From the NCBI GenBank assembly GCA_030834835.1, contig JAUQXD010001025.1, positions 1 through 6,218 on the forward strand: 6,218 nucleotides of DNA, read 5' to 3'. Positions 5,147 through 6,218 of the stretch are shown here, piece after piece. Under the pieces are notes generated by a model. It had not been told where the DNA came from. It ran no database searches and was given only the letters and a program-made list of their open reading frames with translations. Source of the DNA: Thermoflexales bacterium. GTDB lineage: Bacteria; Chloroflexota; Anaerolineae; Fen-1058. The position numbers and the translations under genes were made by a program. The first letter of the stretch is position 1. Each line of letters begins with the position of its first letter.

Positions 5147-6218
5147 CTACTTCAGGAAGCCGCTGTTGATGAGGACTTCTTTGGTCGTCGCTTCCCAGTC
5201 CTTCGCGCCGAGGCTATCCAGCCCGGCGACGAACGCGGCCCAGGTTTCATCGGTGAGCGGTTCCTGGCCCAGCACGAACTTCACCAGACCTTCGCTGTAG
5301 AAGCGGGTGAAGTCGGCGCCGCTGGCCGGCGGATTCACAATCGCCGAGCCGGTCGCTTCAGTCCAGGGCTGCTTGCTGAACGCTTCCAGGAACGACAGCG
5401 GGCTCATTTCGCGGCCGTTGGCGGTCTTGTAGACCACGTAGCGCGCGTGCAGTTCCACGTCGCTGTTCATGAACACCATGTTGCGCAGCTGCGTCAACGG
5501 CTGTTGCGACTTGTGCGAGTAGGCCTTCTCAGGGTCGATGCCCTCGGTCGAGATGTAGCCCTTGGCATCTTTCTTGTAGTTCACGCCTTCCTGCCCGAAG
5601 CCCAGCAGGAAGTAGCCTTCGTCGCTGGCCATCCATTCGAGCAGCTTCGCAATGGCTTCACCCTTGCCGGCGTCCATCGCTGCCTGCGACACGGCGAAGA
5701 TGCGGACATTGGTCAGGGACACGCCTTCCGAACTCTTGCCATCCGGGCCGGCCGGTGGCGGCAGGACTTCCCATTCGCCATCGGGGAAGTTCTTGTCAAA
5801 GTCCGAATAGTTGGCTTTAGTGGACAGCGCAGCAAAGTTCTCGTGCATCATGCCGCACTGACCTTGCTTCCAGCGCGCGCGGAACTCATCCTTCTTCAGC
5901 GTCGGCCAATCGGGATCGATCACTTTGGCGTCGATCAACGACTTGATATAGGCTGTGGCCTGCATGAAGTTGGGGTTGCGCGCATTCAGTGCGAAGTTCG
6001 CGGAGTCGGCCAGGTTCCAGGTGCCAGCCACGCCGTAAGCGCCGTAGATCCAATCAAAGCGCTTGCCCAGGCCGGCCACCACACCCAGACCCTCTGATTC
6101 GATGTAACCGCAGAAGCCATACGTGTCGTTCTTGCCATTGCCGTCCGGGTCTTTCTGGGTAAAGGCTTTGGCGACGGTCAAGAATTCATCCAATGTCTTA
6201 GGCGCTTCGAGGCCGAGT
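5147..6218 (-). CDS. ABC-transporter extracellular sugar-binding protein, family 1, LplA/AlgQ-like (N-terminus cut by window edge)
   Basis: Seen: the open frame crosses the right edge and ends in TAG (5147-5149), leaving 357 residues. The first visible residues, LGLEAPKTLDEFLTVAKAF, are in-frame coding sequence, so the TTG inside them is not the start. Soon after comes a D-P-D-G-N-G-K-N-D loop (6125-6151), an EF-hand-like calcium site usual in the LplA/AlgQ branch of binding proteins. Typical later blocks are FRARWKQGQCGMM (about residues 110-122) and ASDEGYFLLGFGQEGVNY (about 194-211). Family members run about 430-550 residues, so the signal peptide or lipobox and first lobe are missing. Role: outside the membrane it captures an oligosaccharide for an ABC importer; neighbours suggest pectin or rhamnogalacturonan fragments. 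AlgQ relatives bind the uronate polymer alginate, in keeping with an acidic ligand. No permease follows it here, so permease genes must lie upstream or elsewhere. Ligand is inferred. Confidence 0.92.
   Translation of the reverse strand, partial: LGLEAPKTLDEFLTVAKAFTQKDPDGNGKNDTYGFCGYIESEGLGVVAGLGKRFDWIYGAYGVAGTWNLADSANFALNARNPNFMQATAYIKSLIDAKVIDPDWPTLKKDEFRARWKQGQCGMMHENFAALSTKANYSDFDKNFPDGEWEVLPPPAGPDGKSSEGVSLTNVRIFAVSQAAMDAGKGEAIAKLLEWMASDEGYFLLGFGQEGVNYKKDAKGYISTEGIDPEKAYSHKSQQPLTQLRNMVFMNSDVELHARYVVYKTANGREMSPLSFLEAFSKQPWTEATGSAIVNPPASGADFTRFYSEGLVKFVLGQEPLTDETWAAFVAGLDSLGAKDWEATTKEVLINSGFLK

Noticed and set aside
5099..6097. 332-codon plus-strand open frame opposite the binding-protein gene
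   Set aside because: It is an antisense shadow of a well-conserved solute-binding protein; its composition (many His, Arg, Val, Gln) and lack of motifs are typical of shadows in GC-rich genes.

Overview
The window is one strand-biased block of a plant-pectin catabolic locus. All five genes lie on the minus strand, so transcription runs from right to left. In that order they are: the C-terminal part of an LplA/AlgQ-type sugar-binding protein of an ABC importer (5147-6218, cut by the right edge); a glycoside hydrolase family 4 (GH4) alpha-galacturonidase (3565-4959); a GH105 unsaturated galacturonyl/rhamnogalacturonyl hydrolase (2267-3397); a GH28 polygalacturonase-type parallel beta-helix enzyme (747-2270); and the N-terminal two thirds of an alpha/beta-hydrolase, probably a deacetylating esterase (1-736, cut by the left edge).

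The biological reading is import followed by cytoplasmic dismantling of pectin fragments. The binding protein would deliver galacturonate-containing oligosaccharides. GH105 would remove the unsaturated uronate left by a pectin or rhamnogalacturonan lyase, GH4 would release saturated galacturonate, GH28 would cut internal or terminal galacturonosyl bonds, and the hydrolase would remove ester groups that block these enzymes. None of the four enzymes starts with a signal peptide. The last three genes are tightly packed (4-bp ATGA overlap, then a 10-bp gap) and look like one operon. GH4 and the binding protein are set apart by intergenic regions of 167 and 187 bp.

Those two intergenic regions hold the non-coding structure of the window. 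The one between GH4 and GH105 (3398-3564) is largely filled by a 106-bp imperfect palindrome of the widespread CGTCATTGCGAG...GAAGCAATCTCC type, flanked by a near-identical 11-12 bp direct repeat. The one between the binding protein and GH4 (4960-5146) holds a composite element with three inverted-repeat pairs in the non-nested order A-B-C-A'-B'-C', and then a perfect 13-bp GC-rich stem-loop 26 nt before the GH4 start codon.

The organism is a moderately GC-rich bacterium. The gene set resembles the Bacillus lpl/yte rhamnogalacturonan loci, but base composition and both repeat types point away from Bacillus. The repeats are of kinds I associate with Chloroflexota and other environmental bacteria; this placement is inference and would need a phylogeny. 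I see no RNA gene, CRISPR array, transposase or convincing promoter, and no gene-free stretch longer than 300 bases.
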